From: Bacteroidota bacterium | GTDB taxonomy: Bacteria; Zhuqueibacterota; JdFR-76; DREG01 | Assembly (NCBI GenBank): GCA_030624545.1 | Contig: JAUXJX010000094.1 | Location: 1-7,137 of the forward strand | Direction of reading: 5' to 3' | Length of the DNA: 7,137 nucleotides | In this document: positions 6,864 to 7,137 of the stretch, piece by piece | Position numbering within the stretch: the first letter of the stretch is position 1 | How the letters are laid out: each line of letters opens with the position of its first letter | The notes under the pieces: generated by a model | Seen by the model: the letters and a program-made list of their open reading frames with translations, nothing else | Database searches by the model: none | What the model was told of the DNA's origin: nothing | Program-made: the position numbers and the translations under genes

Positions 6864-7137
6864 ATGTTCATAACGATGCGTCATAAAAACAAAAGGTTAT
6901 CTGCTCGATTAAGTAGCTTCTATCTTGCGATTTTCCTGTTCTCACTTCTGTATTTCCCTGTGAGCTCTGTAAGCGGGGCGCCCAGTTTTACCACATCACC
7001 TCCGCCGGACACTACAGGCTCGGTGATCTCCAACGTTCAGGAGCAGGACGTCAGCGACAGTTCTGCCGTAATCGTGTGGAACACCGACGAGCCCGGCGAC
7101 AGCCGCGTGGAGTATGGCCCGGACACCAACTACGGCA
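6864..7137 (+). CDS. Secreted protein with N-terminal FN3-like (purple acid phosphatase N-terminal type) domain, 3' end outside window
   Basis: The frame opens at ATG 6864 and stays open to the right edge (91 codons plus one base). An in-frame TAG at 6849-6851 blocks extension. A weak GAG (6857-6859) lies 4 bases before the ATG; a second in-frame ATG at 6876 is possible but has no ribosome site. Residues 1-40 look like a signal peptide: a basic region (RHKNKRLSAR), a hydrophobic core (FYLAIFLFSLLYF) and likely cleavage around VSGA. After a short Pro/Thr/Ser linker, residues from about 52 match the start of an FN3-like domain, with ISNVQ, SSAVIVWNTDEPGDS and RVEYGPDTNYG. This pattern is common in large secreted bacterial proteins and at the N-terminus of purple acid phosphatases. 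The main function lies outside the window. GC content rises sharply between the signal peptide and the FN3 part. It is divergent from the long gene, and both products are exported. Confidence 0.85.
   Translation, partial: MFITMRHKNKRLSARLSSFYLAIFLFSLLYFPVSSVSGAPSFTTSPPPDTTGSVISNVQEQDVSDSSAVIVWNTDEPGDSRVEYGPDTNYG

Noticed and set aside
1..7137. CRISPR array, integrase, toxin-antitoxin or defence genes
   Set aside because: There are no regularly spaced identical repeats, and no recognisable protein of these classes in the coding or intergenic parts.

Overview
The window is dominated by one very long minus-strand gene. It reads without a stop from a start near base 5614 to the left edge, giving at least 1871 codons. 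Reading frame, domain order and repeat spacing agree along the whole length, so it is one intact gene cut by the window edge rather than a decayed one. A second secreted-protein gene starts at 6864 on the plus strand and runs off the right edge after 91 codons. The two genes are transcribed divergently from a shared, AT-richer, non-coding stretch of about 1.25 kb.

The long gene encodes an exported, almost cysteine-free, multidomain surface or extracellular protein. In order it has a signal peptide, an SGNH/GDSL-hydrolase-like domain, a jelly-roll (LamG/concanavalin-like) domain, a fibronectin type III (FN3) domain, a second jelly-roll, and a chain of bacterial Ig-like (Big/invasin-type) domains, nine complete and a tenth cut by the edge. 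Two points stand out. The SGNH domain keeps its fold signature but has lost the serine, asparagine, aspartate and histidine that define the family, so it looks like a pseudoenzyme. A CBM6-like carbohydrate-binding module also appears to sit inside a loop of the first Ig-like domain, splitting it in two. The likely role is binding or adhesion to polysaccharide or another surface.

The intergenic stretch (about 5636-6863) has no convincing gene. It holds two related palindromes of REP-like style (6218-6236, 6272-6296), a segment with mutually exclusive hairpins (6397-6458), another AT-rich hairpin (6479-6499), and a degenerate direct repeat flanking all of these. It may be a remnant of a small mobile or REP-type element, or a structured RNA region. 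Weak sigma70-like promoter candidates can be placed before each flanking gene.

The right-hand gene has a clear signal peptide followed by an FN3-like domain of the type found at the N-terminus of purple acid phosphatases. GC content jumps from about 37% over the signal-peptide part to about 62% over the FN3 part, against about 47% in a sampled line of the long gene.

Organism: bacterial. The large secreted proteins built from SGNH, jelly-roll, FN3, Ig and CBM modules are typical of environmental lineages such as the FCB group (Bacteroidota, Calditrichota, KSB1 and relatives), but nothing here fixes the taxon. No rRNA, tRNA, CRISPR array, integrase or transposase gene was found.
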